A stretch of 64,000 nt of DNA from Dokdonia donghaensis DSW-1 (lineage in GTDB: Bacteria > Bacteroidota > Bacteroidia > Flavobacteriales > Flavobacteriaceae). The DNA lies in contig NZ_CP015125.1 of NCBI RefSeq assembly GCF_001653755.1, positions 1,993,501 to 2,057,500 of the forward strand. The letters run 5' to 3'. How positions within the stretch are numbered: position 1 is the first letter of the stretch; every line of letters begins with the position of its first letter. Below, in pieces: positions 8,808 to 18,162 of this stretch. The position numbers and the translations under genes were made by a program. The notes under the pieces are model-generated. The model did no database searches. It was not told the origin of the DNA and saw only the letters and a list, made by a program, of their open reading frames with translations.

Positions 8808-9455
8808 ATGAAGTTTGAGTCATTTTTAGAATTAGTTTCAAAAATAAGAAAACTACCGCTTCCCGGGCGTGATGTGCAGCTTGAGATGGCACCACAAGAA
8901 CGGCTTAAAGAGCTTAAGGAAGAAGATATTGCAAAGCACAACCCTCGACAAGCTGGTGTGATGTCCCTTTTTTATCCTAATAATGTGGGGGAGACAGAGC
9001 TCATACTCATACTACGTAAGACCTATAAAGGAGTACATTCTAATCAGGTAGGGTTTCCGGGAGGGAAAGTTGAGCAAGAAGATAGAGACCTCGCACATAC
9101 CGCCTTGCGTGAGACAGAGGAGGAGGTAGGTGTTGCTCAAGATACGGTCACACTCGTGCGTGAACTTACTAATATTTATATACCGCCCAGTAATTTTTAC
9201 GTACAATCATTTATAGGGTACGTGCAACATACTCCCTCTTTTAAAGCGCAAGAAACAGAGGTAGAAGATCTCATACCCGTACCACTCTCAGAATTCTTGT
9301 CTGATGAGGTTGTAATTACCCAGCGCCTCACTACCTCGTATATGGATGAGGTAGAAGTACCAGCCTATATGTTGCAGGGCCACGTAGTATGGGGAGCTAC
9401 TGCAATGATGCTCAGTGAGGTAAGAGCTCTTGTTAAGAAATCTTTAATATTGTAA
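8808..9455 (+). CDS. NUDIX hydrolase, CoA pyrophosphatase-like
   Basis: This 215-residue protein has a full NUDIX box, GGKVEQEDRDLAHTALRETEEEVG, preceded by HSNQVGFPGG, which is the pattern of the CoA pyrophosphatase (NudL/YeaB) branch. That branch splits coenzyme A into 3',5'-ADP and phosphopantetheine; the substrate here is inferred from the branch. Its ATG lies 2 bp from the ATG of the divergent PPIase gene, so any promoter must lie inside that neighbour's coding region. Confidence 0.9.
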   Translation: MKFESFLELVSKIRKLPLPGRDVQLEMAPQERLKELKEEDIAKHNPRQAGVMSLFYPNNVGETELILILRKTYKGVHSNQVGFPGGKVEQEDRDLAHTALRETEEEVGVAQDTVTLVRELTNIYIPPSNFYVQSFIGYVQHTPSFKAQETEVEDLIPVPLSEFLSDEVVITQRLTTSYMDEVEVPAYMLQGHVVWGATAMMLSEVRALVKKSLIL

Positions 9456-9493
9456 GGTCTTTTGTATATTTACAGGCTGTTTGTAACCAAGTA

Positions 9494-9509
9494 CGCTTTC
9501 GCGAAAGCG
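9494..9509. repeat. Iterated palindrome copy 4 (intergenic, before plsC)
   Basis: Perfect 16-bp CGCTTTCGCGAAAGCG between the NUDIX gene and the acyltransferase gene, 31 bp before the latter's ATG. Confidence 0.95.
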
Positions 9510-9540
9510 CACTCAAACGCACACAACTTTAAACTATTAA

Positions 9541-10344
9541 ATGGGGCTATTCAAAAAAAATCCATTTGGACATATACTATTCTTAAAACGCTGGCTCATA
9601 CGTATTGCAGGAGCAATGACACACAGGCGTTACCGCGGCTTTAATGAGCTGCAGATAGAAGGTTCAGAGATACTCACAAATTTACCAGATACTAACGTCC
9701 TTTTTGTGTCTAACCACCAGACCTACTTTGCAGATGTGGTATCGATGTTTCACGTATTTAATGCGAGTCTAAGCGGTCGTACAGATTCTATAAAAAATAT
9801 AGGTTACCTCTGGAGGCCAAAACTCAACTTATATTACGTTGCGGCAGGCGAGACAATGAAGGCTGGTTTACTACCCCGCATACTGGCTTATGCAGGAGCG
9901 ATTACCGTGAGTCGTACCTGGAGAGAAAAAGGAAAAGAGATAGAACGTCAAGTAAACCTTAAGGATACAGAAAACATAGGTATCGCACTAGATGATGGCT
10001 GGGTAATCACCTTCCCACAAGGAACCACAAAACCGTGGAAACCTATTAGAAAAGGAACGGCGCACATTATTAAAAATTACAAGCCTATTGTAGTGCCTAT
10101 CGTGATAGATGGTTTTAGAAGAAGTTTTGATAAGAAAGGTTTGCGTATTAAAAAACGTGGCATCTTACAATCTTTTGAGGTAAAAGAACCACTAGAGATA
10201 GATTATGAGAACGACTCTGTAGAGAAGATTGTAGAGCAGCTAGAATATGCCATAGAGCAACATCCTTCTTTCTTAAAAGTAATCCCTACAGAAGAGATAG
10301 AGGCAGAAGAAGCACTAAACAAGAAAAGACAGTGGGAATACTAG
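9541..10344 (+). CDS. plsC: 1-acyl-sn-glycerol-3-phosphate acyltransferase-like enzyme
   Basis: The 267-residue protein belongs to the LPLAT/PlsC family: it has the catalytic NHxxxxD box as SNHQTYFADV and a later FPQGTT box (motif III, FPEGT-type). These enzymes add the second acyl chain to lysophosphatidic acid at the inner membrane. An N-terminal amphipathic region (LFLKRWLIRIAGAM) probably holds it to the membrane. The sequence is more diverged than housekeeping PlsC, so another lysophospholipid or aminolipid acceptor is possible. The gene ends at a strong hairpin terminator. Confidence 0.85.
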   Translation: MGLFKKNPFGHILFLKRWLIRIAGAMTHRRYRGFNELQIEGSEILTNLPDTNVLFVSNHQTYFADVVSMFHVFNASLSGRTDSIKNIGYLWRPKLNLYYVAAGETMKAGLLPRILAYAGAITVSRTWREKGKEIERQVNLKDTENIGIALDDGWVITFPQGTTKPWKPIRKGTAHIIKNYKPIVVPIVIDGFRRSFDKKGLRIKKRGILQSFEVKEPLEIDYENDSVEKIVEQLEYAIEQHPSFLKVIPTEEIEAEEALNKKRQWEY

Positions 10345-10372
10345 CCTAGTCTAGAAGTCAAACTAAAAAAGT

Positions 10373-10404
10373 AAAGCGAGAATACCACCTGGTATTCTCG
10401 CTTT
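10373..10404 (+). terminator. Hairpin terminator after plsC
   Basis: A 14-bp perfect stem (10373-10386 with 10391-10404), 4-nt loop ACCT, then a T-run on the plus strand. Confidence 0.92.
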
Positions 10405-10464
10405 TTTTATGGTAAGGCAACAGCTTGACCTATTGCCTTGTATAGAAATTTAAACCCCCTACAG

Positions 10465-11079
10465 TTAAATTTCTAATTTCTTCAATTCCTCATAATTAGA
10501 TTTCAATCTTTTTGTCAATCGTCCATAAACAAGGCGGTATAAAATAAGTAACAACCCTATAAATAAGCCTAAGATTATAATAAAAGCTATAAAGAACACA
10601 AATGGATTTATCTCTGAAATACTTTGAGGATCACTTTTAAACTTTACACCTAGCATTACAATGGTGCCTACGATCAAGAAAATAACGTTGAATAAAATAT
10701 ATTGCTTTACTGTTTTTCTAACTTTTAAAATATTTCTCATTAAGCCTCTGGCGCTGTCATTGGTCTTAATTAATTTATAGTTTAGATAGAAACGACTTAT
10801 AAAATATATTAACGCTATGTAATTAATTACATTGAGCCCGATGTTATAAATCTGTAAATCATCGTTAATCTTAAATTCAGAATACTTATTGGTCTGCTCT
10901 AAAATAATACTAAGAGCAATCCAAAATGCAAATTCGATAATGCTAATAATCAATATCCACTTCACTATAGAAGAAGACTTCTTAAGGAGCATAGGGTACA
11001 AATCTTCCTTTGTGTATTTAGGAAGGGTATCTTCTTGTTTTTGCCAATCTTTTTTTAGCAATTCTAATTCGTCTACCAT
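10465..11079 (-). CDS. Membrane protein following ECF sigma gene, anti-sigma candidate
   Basis: The 204-residue protein has a soluble N-terminal part (MVDELELLKKDWQKQEDTLPKYTKEDLYPMLLKKSSSIVKW) and about four hydrophobic spans, ending in a charged tail rich in Lys/Glu. It starts 4 bp after the stop of the ECF sigma gene, so the two form an operon. Many ECF sigma factors are held inactive by a membrane anti-sigma factor encoded next to them. No ZAS Cys/His motif is visible, so the anti-sigma role is inferred only from position and topology. Confidence 0.7.
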   Translation of the reverse strand: MVDELELLKKDWQKQEDTLPKYTKEDLYPMLLKKSSSIVKWILIISIIEFAFWIALSIILEQTNKYSEFKINDDLQIYNIGLNVINYIALIYFISRFYLNYKLIKTNDSARGLMRNILKVRKTVKQYILFNVIFLIVGTIVMLGVKFKSDPQSISEINPFVFFIAFIIILGLFIGLLLILYRLVYGRLTKRLKSNYEELKKLEI

Positions 11080-11083
11080 ATGA

Positions 11084-11578
11084 TTATGGGTTTAATATTT
11101 TCTTGAGCTTTTTCTTCACTCTATTCATCTTTACTCTAGCATTTACCTCTGTGATACCTAAGGTTTCTGAGATCTCGCTATAATTTTTATCTTCTAGATA
11201 TAAAAACACAAGTGCTTTATCTATATCGTTAAGTTCCTTTACGGCGCTGTACATTAACTTTAATTGTTGCTCTACCGTATCATCATACTCCTCAGAAGAG
11301 ATGCGGAACATCACAGCGTCAAAATCTTGTGTTTGTACCGTTCTCTTAGACTTACGATATAAAGTGATGGCAGTATTGAGACCCACTCGGTACATCCAGG
11401 TACTGAATTTTGAATCTCCTCTAAACTTAGGGAAGGCACGCCATAACTGTATCGTTATCTCTTGAAAGAGGTCATTGTGCTGGTCCCGATTGTTTGTATA
11501 CAACCTGCATATTTTGTGCACAATATTCTGGTTCTCCTCCAGTAGGGTAACAAATTTTTCTTCGGTGGTTTTGTCCAA
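11084..11578 (-). CDS. ECF-type RNA polymerase sigma factor
   Basis: This 164-residue protein has the two ECF domains. Region 2 contains DLFQEITIQLWRAFPKFRGDSKFSTWMYRVGLNTAI, and region 4 contains LNDIDKALVFLYLEDKNYSEISETLGITEVNARVKMNRVKKKL with its helix-turn-helix. It redirects RNA polymerase to a specific promoter set, which cannot be read from the sequence. The membrane gene just downstream is its likely partner. No promoter copy for autoregulation was identified. Confidence 0.93.
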   Translation of the reverse strand: MDKTTEEKFVTLLEENQNIVHKICRLYTNNRDQHNDLFQEITIQLWRAFPKFRGDSKFSTWMYRVGLNTAITLYRKSKRTVQTQDFDAVMFRISSEEYDDTVEQQLKLMYSAVKELNDIDKALVFLYLEDKNYSEISETLGITEVNARVKMNRVKKKLKKILNP

Positions 11579-11692
11579 TGGTTGGTGGCTTTGTTATCTA
11601 TAAGTAGGTTATTCTTACAAAGTGTTACACGCTGTTGTAAAAAGTTTTTTTATTTATTGAAGGACAGTGCCTTGGTGTGTGGTTTTCTTTGT

Positions 11693-11712
11693 TACGCTTT
11701 CGCGAAAGCGTA
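11693..11712. repeat. Iterated palindrome copy 5 (intergenic)
   Basis: Perfect 20-bp TACGCTTTCGCGAAAGCGTA between the sigma gene and the 886-aa protein gene; one of the longest copies. Confidence 0.95.
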
Positions 11713-11737
11713 CTAATATCTGCTTTCTTAAAAAGAA

Positions 11738-11772
11738 AAAGCTCCTTTACCCAAGATAGGTAAAGGAGCTTT
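11738..11772 (-). terminator. Hairpin terminator of the 886-aa secreted protein gene
   Basis: A 14-bp stem (11738-11751 with 11759-11772) and 7-nt loop, followed on the minus strand by a T-rich run. Confidence 0.88.
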
Positions 11773-11790
11773 AATAGTAATTGTTTTTAC

Positions 11791-14451
11791 TTAGTTCTTG
11801 ATAATCTTCTGGCTTGTGCCATCTTCAAAGTTTACAATATAAACACCTGTTGTAAGTGTACTAATGTCTGCCTGTGTTACTTCCTTAGATGATATTAATA
11901 CTCTACCTAAAATATCTACAAGTGTAAAGCTTGTATTTTTTGTAAAGTAAAGTGTGTTACCTACGGTAGGGTTAGGGTAGGCAACTGTTTGGCTGGCTTC
12001 TGCACTAAAGTCGTCTGTTGTGAGTACATCATTTGCGAGTGTGTACACAGATACTGTAGCGCTTACCTCATTTGCCACAACTATAAGTCCCGTATTTGTA
12101 GCATTATCTTCTGGCTTTATGTAAACAATTCCTTCTGGAGCAAGATCACCTGCAGGATCTTCGGCATCTGGAGTTACATCGCGATTATTTACATAAGTTT
12201 CAAATACTGGCGCTTCTGGATCTGATATATTAAATACAGCTACACCACCTATGCGCTCAAGACCTACAAAGGCATACCAAACGTCATCTATCATTGCAAG
12301 GGTTACGGCTTCTGGTTCTGGTCCCTTATCATCAGATCTGTTTTTAAACGCATTTTCATCATCTGTAGCGTTAAAGATGGCTCCGTATACTTCATCTTCA
12401 GAAGTTATGCGCTCTAGTAAATCCCCACTGTCATAAACAATAGCACCTGTCTCTGCATTAAGAATAGCAAAAGAACGTCCACCATAAGAGTAAATCTGGT
12501 CTATATCTCCATCACCATCTATATCACCAGTAGCGCTTGTTGTTTTAAGTCTTCCCAGTGTTTCATTTTGTTGTAAGATACTTGCATTAGGATATGCAGT
12601 AGGATCAAGGTCAAGATCTTTTACACGCTCTTCTTCGCTATATCCATCATAATCTCTTGAGTCACCTTCATTTGCAATTACCAGATATTGTGTACCATCT
12701 ACTGTAAAGTTTGCAATAGCATCTGGTTGATACATTCCTAAAGTTTGCCAAGTAGACATAAAGACAAAGTCTAAGCTGTTTGAAGCATCTATAGCATTTT
12801 CTGGTAATTGGTGATCTTTGTATCCATAAGGTATTATAGATGTAATCGTTGCAGCAGCTATATCTACTACCGCATATGCGTTGTTTTCTTGAAGTGATAC
12901 ATAAGCAGTAGCACCGTCGTCACTTACAGTAATATATTCTGGCTCTAAGTCTTGTGATACAGTTGCTCCTGGACCATAGATACGAACGCCAGCATCTGTA
13001 AGTTCTGTAAGTTGTGAATCAAAACTTGTAAAAGAAAGTGAAGTCACATCATCTTGTACCACAGAGCCAGCGCCAGCCGCAAGGTTTATAATAGATACTG
13101 ATCCTTCTGGGTCTACTGTATAATCTGCATTAGGCTCTCCTTCATTTGCTACGAGTACTTTTGATCCATCCGGAGTAAATGTTAACATATCTGGTAAAGA
13201 CCCTACCATTACATTTGATAAAACAGTACCGTCTGTATCCATAAATACAACTTGACCATTACTTTGGTCTTCTGCACGTACAGCTACGGCTACAATACCA
13301 TCATATGAAGATACGCTTGTTACCTCACTACCGTACGTGTCTAAAACAATAGAGTTTAGTACAGTAAGAGCAGTAGGATCTGTAAAGTCTAAAATCTCTA
13401 CAGCAGCATCACCAGCATTTGATACAAACAGCCTGCTTGATCCAGCGTCAAATGTTATAATCTCAGCTCCGTTTACTTCTATGTTGTTTGAGAATACCAT
13501 ACCTAGGGTATTTGTTGCTGTAGGGGCGTGAGCCTCATCATCTACTACATATATTGCGTGTGATACTGTCTCACCCTCTGTAGCACCTGTAATATCTGTT
13601 AGACTTAATGATACATAATAGTCTATAGAAAGGTCATTATTATCTACAGGTGTAAAAGTTACTTGCTGTGTAGTAGCCTCACCTGTTACAAAGTTTACAG
13701 CATTGTCTACTGTAAATGACTCATTTTCATCATTTGTATAACTTACTTCTACTACAGCACTTACGGTTGCAGATTCAGATATTGTAACTTCTAGTGTTAC
13801 CGCACCTTCGTTTTCTGTAAGTTGTGTTTCTTCTTCTGTAAAAGTGATAGTAGGTAAAGTGGTGGTTGTAGCTTCATAAGTGGCTATTGGCCAAGCGTTT
13901 GTTGCTGTTGCTTGTGTTGCCATATTATCATCATCATTTTCATTAGGCCCGCTAAAGCTCCAGTTTGCAATTACAAAAGTACTTCCATCCGGTCCTGTTT
14001 CATTTACTCTAGAAGCCCATCCATCTAGATATTCCCAAGCTTCTCCGTTTCCATCTACGTTTATATCGCCAAAGGTGTCAATAACCGCATCATTCATAAA
14101 AAGCTCTACGGCATCATCTCCATTTATACCAGCAGTACCATTTACATAATCTGGATCAAAACCAAAGAACGTATTGAAGTTAGGTTGCTCAGAAGCGATG
14201 TATATAAAATCTCCGGCAGTTGCGCTTCCTTCTAGGCTAAGCTCTACACCATCTGTACCGCCACCATTATTTGCAGAGCCAACACCATATATAGAGAGAT
14301 CTGATATGTCATTAAGTACATAAAGCTCTATCGCTTTAGGAGTTCCTCCAGATAGAGGCCCGTCATATACGCCCGTAATGATGAGGTCTTGAGCCTGTAT
14401 GCTACAGCTCAATAAGAATGTAAAAAGTAATAAAAAGAAATGTTGTTTCAT
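11791..14451 (-). CDS. Large secreted choice-of-anchor I protein with T9SS sorting tail
   Basis: The 886-residue protein has a signal peptide (MKQHFFLLLFTFLLSCSIQAQ), then an N-terminal lamin-tail-like module (LIITGVYDGPLSGGTPKAIELYV...), a Calx-beta-like segment near 200-300 and a long repeat region with LFVSNAGDAAVEILD, VLVANEGEPNADY and YLVIANEGDSRDYDGY. That last set is the pattern of choice-of-anchor I, phytase/alkaline phosphatase-like beta-propellers. The last ~75 residues (AYPNPTVGNTLYF...LTTGVYIVNFEDGTSQKIIKN) form a type IX secretion C-terminal sorting domain, so it should be exported to the cell surface or medium. A phosphatase or phytase role is possible but no catalytic residues were verified. 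Confidence 0.85.
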   Translation of the reverse strand: MKQHFFLLLFTFLLSCSIQAQDLIITGVYDGPLSGGTPKAIELYVLNDISDLSIYGVGSANNGGGTDGVELSLEGSATAGDFIYIASEQPNFNTFFGFDPDYVNGTAGINGDDAVELFMNDAVIDTFGDINVDGNGEAWEYLDGWASRVNETGPDGSTFVIANWSFSGPNENDDDNMATQATATNAWPIATYEATTTTLPTITFTEEETQLTENEGAVTLEVTISESATVSAVVEVSYTNDENESFTVDNAVNFVTGEATTQQVTFTPVDNNDLSIDYYVSLSLTDITGATEGETVSHAIYVVDDEAHAPTATNTLGMVFSNNIEVNGAEIITFDAGSSRLFVSNAGDAAVEILDFTDPTALTVLNSIVLDTYGSEVTSVSSYDGIVAVAVRAEDQSNGQVVFMDTDGTVLSNVMVGSLPDMLTFTPDGSKVLVANEGEPNADYTVDPEGSVSIINLAAGAGSVVQDDVTSLSFTSFDSQLTELTDAGVRIYGPGATVSQDLEPEYITVSDDGATAYVSLQENNAYAVVDIAAATITSIIPYGYKDHQLPENAIDASNSLDFVFMSTWQTLGMYQPDAIANFTVDGTQYLVIANEGDSRDYDGYSEEERVKDLDLDPTAYPNASILQQNETLGRLKTTSATGDIDGDGDIDQIYSYGGRSFAILNAETGAIVYDSGDLLERITSEDEVYGAIFNATDDENAFKNRSDDKGPEPEAVTLAMIDDVWYAFVGLERIGGVAVFNISDPEAPVFETYVNNRDVTPDAEDPAGDLAPEGIVYIKPEDNATNTGLIVVANEVSATVSVYTLANDVLTTDDFSAEASQTVAYPNPTVGNTLYFTKNTSFTLVDILGRVLISSKEVTQADISTLTTGVYIVNFEDGTSQKIIKN

Positions 14452-14794
14452 CTGTGTGATTTTTATGGTTGAATAATCCCTTAAAAGTAGAAATCAACAC
14501 ACTAGATGATGAAATGTAAACGTTAGTAAACCTTTACGATTTGAGAAGTTTATGGCATATTTTACGTCTATAAAACCCTATGATAACCTAAAATTAAACA
14601 AGGCTATTTGAGACTATGACGGCTACAATATTCTGAATTATAAATAATTACGCTTTCGCGAAAGCGTAACCACATCAAACAAAAAAAATCCGCTGCTCTT
14701 TCAAACAACGAATCTTTTATGCAATCTTGAATTATAACGGGATAAAAGTATATCTAGAGCGTTACTCAATTGCAATGTTAAGGTTAAGAATGTA
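14452..14794. other. Intergenic stretch, 343 bp, no gene seen
   Basis: No convincing reading frame. It is AT-rich, holds palindrome copy 6 at 14648-14669 and presumably carries the promoter of the minus-strand 886-aa gene in its left part. Confidence 0.6.
14648..14669. repeat. Iterated palindrome copy 6 (intergenic, longest)
   Basis: Perfect 22-bp palindrome: the 20-bp form TACGCTTTCGCGAAAGCGTA extended by one T and one A. Confidence 0.95.
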
Positions 14795-15208
14795 TTAATA
14801 CTTAGCCCTCATATAGGTAATCGCTCGTTCTATAATCTGTTTTAGTATGTCCAGATCTACATCTGCTAGTTTATTTATATACAGGCAGGCTTTGCTAGTT
14901 TTGTGCTTACCTAATACCGGTAGAAGGTCATCTATAATACTAAAACCGGGCATAATATATATGCTCAAATTTTGCTTACGAGGAGAAAACCCTACCATAG
15001 GCCAGTGTGCTTTTCTTCCAGAGGCATACACCATCTCATACTCATCATACCCTACAATACTATCTCCCCACATTACAGGCTTTTTTCCGGTTACGGTTTC
15101 CATAAGCTCAAGCAAGTAAAGACTATCTTCTTTACGAGTAGTATGAGCAACTGTATTTATAAAGTCTAGAGGAGACTGGTTATTTTTTTTGGTTTTTACG
15201 TCAGACAC
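14795..15208 (-). CDS. DUF1801 domain protein
   Basis: This 137-residue protein has the DUF1801 (YdhG-like) pattern: PLDFINTVAHTTRKEDSLYLLELMETVTGKKPVMWGDSIVGYDEYEMVYASGRKAHWPMVGFSPRKQNLSIYIMPGF. The domain is common as a small stand-alone protein in soil and marine bacteria; its function is unknown. It lies 18 bp after another DUF1801-like gene in the same direction, so the two probably form an operon. Confidence 0.85.
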   Translation of the reverse strand: MSDVKTKKNNQSPLDFINTVAHTTRKEDSLYLLELMETVTGKKPVMWGDSIVGYDEYEMVYASGRKAHWPMVGFSPRKQNLSIYIMPGFSIIDDLLPVLGKHKTSKACLYINKLADVDLDILKQIIERAITYMRAKY

Positions 15209-15226
15209 GGTGTAGGTAATTTTAAA

Positions 15227-15826
15227 TTAGTTTTTCTTCCATAGCGCATCTATTCCTTTACCCTCAAGTATAAATGGAATACAGCGATCTAGTCTCTTGC
15301 GCTTTGTGGCCTCTTGCTTTGCCTCATTTATATAATCTGCATAGGCACGTTGTTTTGCTTTTGTGAGTGCAGTAAAATGTAGTTTAAGCTGTGCATCGTT
15401 ATACAGTTCATTTTTAAGCATTGTAGGCAGTAGCACTTTCTTTATAGAGCGCACCACAGGCATTTTTTTACCATCTCGAGCATTTTGTATAGCCTCATCT
15501 ACATAAGATGTAATGAGTTTTTCGTCTATAATATCATCTTCTGTAAAGTGTAAGTGGCGCATTGCCTTGGTTTTTCCTTCTTGTGCATTACGCAGTAAAT
15601 TACTAGCATCTGTAAGATAGACACCTTGATAAAACCATAAGCCATAGTGATGCTTAAAAGAAGCAACACCTACTACATTATCATTATTAATGGTATAGAC
15701 TGGCATTCCCCACTTTACATCTTCTACCAGATCTGTACTCTTGAGAAGCGTTCTTATTTTGTTTAAGCTTGCTAGCCAAGGCACTTCTTGATTATAAAAA
15801 TTATTCAGCTTTTCATCTTTGGTCAT
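15227..15826 (-). CDS. DUF1801/YdeI-like protein
   Basis: The start was set to ATG 15824-15826 (MTKDEKLNNFYNQEVPWL), because the upstream extension to 15913 runs through palindrome copy 7 and has no homology-like character. A DUF1801-like fold (VEDVKWGMPVYTINNDNVVGVASFKHHYGLWFYQG) is followed by a YdeI/OmpD-associated C-terminal region (LHFTALTKAKQRAYADYINEAKQEATKRKRLDRCIPFILEGKG). Both are of unknown biochemical role. GAGG lies a few bases before the chosen start. Confidence 0.83.
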   Translation of the reverse strand: MTKDEKLNNFYNQEVPWLASLNKIRTLLKSTDLVEDVKWGMPVYTINNDNVVGVASFKHHYGLWFYQGVYLTDASNLLRNAQEGKTKAMRHLHFTEDDIIDEKLITSYVDEAIQNARDGKKMPVVRSIKKVLLPTMLKNELYNDAQLKLHFTALTKAKQRAYADYINEAKQEATKRKRLDRCIPFILEGKGIDALWKKN

Positions 15827-15884
15827 AACCTCAATGTACAAAATATTACAATTGAGTTGCAGATTATGACGGTTGGGAGTATTA

Positions 15885-15900
15885 CGCTTTCGCGAAAGCG
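15885..15900. repeat. Iterated palindrome copy 7 (intergenic, before TonB receptor)
   Basis: Perfect 16-bp CGCTTTCGCGAAAGCG in the divergent gap between the DUF1801/YdeI gene and the TonB receptor gene. Confidence 0.95.
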
Positions 15901-15945
15901 GGATTCCCTTCATATTTGTCTCACAATCAATCTAACGAACCACTT

Positions 15946-18111
15946 ATGAAACCTCTTTTATCACTCTTACTCATTTTATCAAGTTATTTTCTTACTGCCC
16001 AAACCACCGTTTCTGGCGTGGTGACAGATCCCAAAGGCGTGCCTATTGAAGGTGCAAATGTATTTCTGGACGCTACTTATGACGGTGCAAGCACAGACGC
16101 AAGAGGCGTATTTTCTTTTACGACTACAGAGACTGGCGAACAGCTACTTAAAGTCACCTTCTTATCATACGAGCCTTATGAGATTTTTATGAATGTAAGC
16201 ACCTTTAAAAATCTTAATATTAAACTACGAGAAGATATGAACTCACTAGACACGGTTGTACTCTCTGCAGGTACTTTTGAGGCAAGTGATAACAGTAAAG
16301 TATCTGTTTTAAAACCACTAGATGTGGTTACCACGGCAAGTGCGCTAGGAGATTTTGTAGGTGCTTTACAAACGCTGCCAGGTACCACTACAGTGGCCGA
16401 AGATGGTAGACTCTTTGTGCGAGGTGGAGATGCGGGAGAGACTCAAATATTTATAGACGGCATACGTGTTTTTACACCCTACACACCTACGGCAAATAAT
16501 ACACCTACAAGAGGTCGGTATAGCCCATTTCTTTTTGATGGGATCACATTTTCTACCGGAGGATATTCTGCCGAATATGGAGAAGCCTTATCTAGTGTTT
16601 TATTGCTTAACACGGTAGATGAGCCAGATCAAAACAAAACAGATATCTCTATAATGTCTGTAGGGGCAGGGCTAGGTCTTACTAGAAAATTTGAAAAGAG
16701 TTCGCTCAGTTTGAGCACCTCATATATCAATCTAGCGCCTTATGTCGCGTTATTTCCTAATCGTAATAACTTTAATAAACCCTTTCAAGCACTGGCGGGA
16801 GAGGCGGTATATAGATATAGAACTACAGATGGACTTTTTAAACTCTATGCCGCTGGAGATCGCACAAACTTTGACATTACGCAGGAGGATATAAACAACC
16901 CAGAAGGATTTAATCTAGGGCTTACTAACAGTAATGTATATATAAACTCATCATACACGGGTATGCTTAACGATACCTGGAGTATACAAACAGGAGGTAG
17001 TTATACGCTTGCGCGAAATGAAGCCAACGTACAATCTACCACCCAAGTGCTAGACACAGAAAACAGTGCTCACCTCAAGCTCAAACTAAAGAAAAGATTT
17101 TCAAATAGGTTTAAACTCTCCTTTGGCGCCGAACAGTTTATCACAGATTTTGATGAAGATGTCACCGTTGCGGTTAATGACAATATGTTTACCGCAAACT
17201 ATGATTTTAAAAGTAACATCACAGCCGCCTTTGCCGAAAGTGATATCATCTTCTCCAGAGACTTTGCTATAAAACTAGGAGCGAGAGCGAGTTATACAGA
17301 CTATATGAAAGATATTACATTTTCGCCTCGAGCGAGTATAGCCTATAAGACAGGAGCAAAGAGTCAACTATCGCTAGCTTATGGTGACTTTTATCAAAAT
17401 CCGCTTAATGACTTTTTAAAGTTTAGTCAAGATTTTGAAGCTCAAAAAACCACACACTACATTGCAAACTATCAATACAGTGATAACGGTCGTATTTTTA
17501 GAGCAGAGGCTTATAGAAAGTCATATAGTGATTTAATAACTTCAACAACAGAGTTTGCTAGCCCAGAGAGTGTTTTTACAAACCAGGGGAGTGGGTATGC
17601 ACAAGGTGTAGACGTATTTTGGAGAGATAATACCAGTATTAAAAATATGGATTACTGGGTAAGCTATTCTTATCTAGATTCTGAGAGAAAATATCTCAAC
17701 TATCCAGAGCAGGCGAGGCCTACCTTTGCGAGCCCTCATAGTGTCTCTATTGTGGCAAAGTATTTTGTAGAAGACTGGAAATCACAAATAGGGATGAGCT
17801 TTCAGCATAGTTCTGGAAGAACATATACAGATCGTAATAGGTCAGGTTTTTTACAGGCAAATACAAAGTCCTTTAACGACTTGAGTGTAAACTGGGCCTA
17901 TCTTTTATCACAACAAAAGATATTATACTTCTCTATAAACAATGTACTGGGCTTAAGAAACATAAATGGCTACCAGTATGCAGATACACCAGACACAGCA
18001 GGAATGTTTAACAGGCGAGCGCTTAGACCTGCAACAGATCAGTTTTTCTTTGTAGGTTTCTTCTGGACCATAAGTGATGATAAAAGTAGTAACCAGCTTG
18101 ATAATCTATAA
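15946..18111 (+). CDS. TonB-dependent outer-membrane receptor
   Basis: The start chosen is ATG 15946-15948, which gives the signal peptide MKPLLSLLLILSSYFLTAQT; an upstream TTG at 15916 would add ten unlikely residues. After the signal comes a carboxypeptidase-regulatory-like domain (VSGVVTDPKGVPIEGANVFLDATYDGASTDARGVFSFTTTETGEQLLKVTFLSYEP), then a plug (LQTLPGTTTVAEDGRLFVRGGDAGETQIFIDGIRV) and a long beta-barrel ending in an aromatic residue pattern. It imports a ligand across the outer membrane using TonB energy. No SusD partner is next to it, so it may carry a metal chelate, vitamin or small glycan; unknown. Confidence 0.9.
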   Translation: MKPLLSLLLILSSYFLTAQTTVSGVVTDPKGVPIEGANVFLDATYDGASTDARGVFSFTTTETGEQLLKVTFLSYEPYEIFMNVSTFKNLNIKLREDMNSLDTVVLSAGTFEASDNSKVSVLKPLDVVTTASALGDFVGALQTLPGTTTVAEDGRLFVRGGDAGETQIFIDGIRVFTPYTPTANNTPTRGRYSPFLFDGITFSTGGYSAEYGEALSSVLLLNTVDEPDQNKTDISIMSVGAGLGLTRKFEKSSLSLSTSYINLAPYVALFPNRNNFNKPFQALAGEAVYRYRTTDGLFKLYAAGDRTNFDITQEDINNPEGFNLGLTNSNVYINSSYTGMLNDTWSIQTGGSYTLARNEANVQSTTQVLDTENSAHLKLKLKKRFSNRFKLSFGAEQFITDFDEDVTVAVNDNMFTANYDFKSNITAAFAESDIIFSRDFAIKLGARASYTDYMKDITFSPRASIAYKTGAKSQLSLAYGDFYQNPLNDFLKFSQDFEAQKTTHYIANYQYSDNGRIFRAEAYRKSYSDLITSTTEFASPESVFTNQGSGYAQGVDVFWRDNTSIKNMDYWVSYSYLDSERKYLNYPEQARPTFASPHSVSIVAKYFVEDWKSQIGMSFQHSSGRTYTDRNRSGFLQANTKSFNDLSVNWAYLLSQQKILYFSINNVLGLRNINGYQYADTPDTAGMFNRRALRPATDQFFFVGFFWTISDDKSSNQLDNL

Positions 18112-18162
18112 AACGCAACCTTTTCTTAAATTAAGTATCTTAGTAAAAAAAATGTAACTATT

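Noticed and set aside
11693..11712. Palindrome copies as transcription terminators
   Set aside because: Perfect palindromes without a loop and without a T-run; half lie inside genes and real terminators are present separately.
16999..17020. Further palindrome-like sites (16999, 19045, 38157, 40190, 46268)
   Set aside because: They keep only part of the motif (for example CGCTTGCGCGAAA or TTTCGCGTAAGC) and were not counted as copies.
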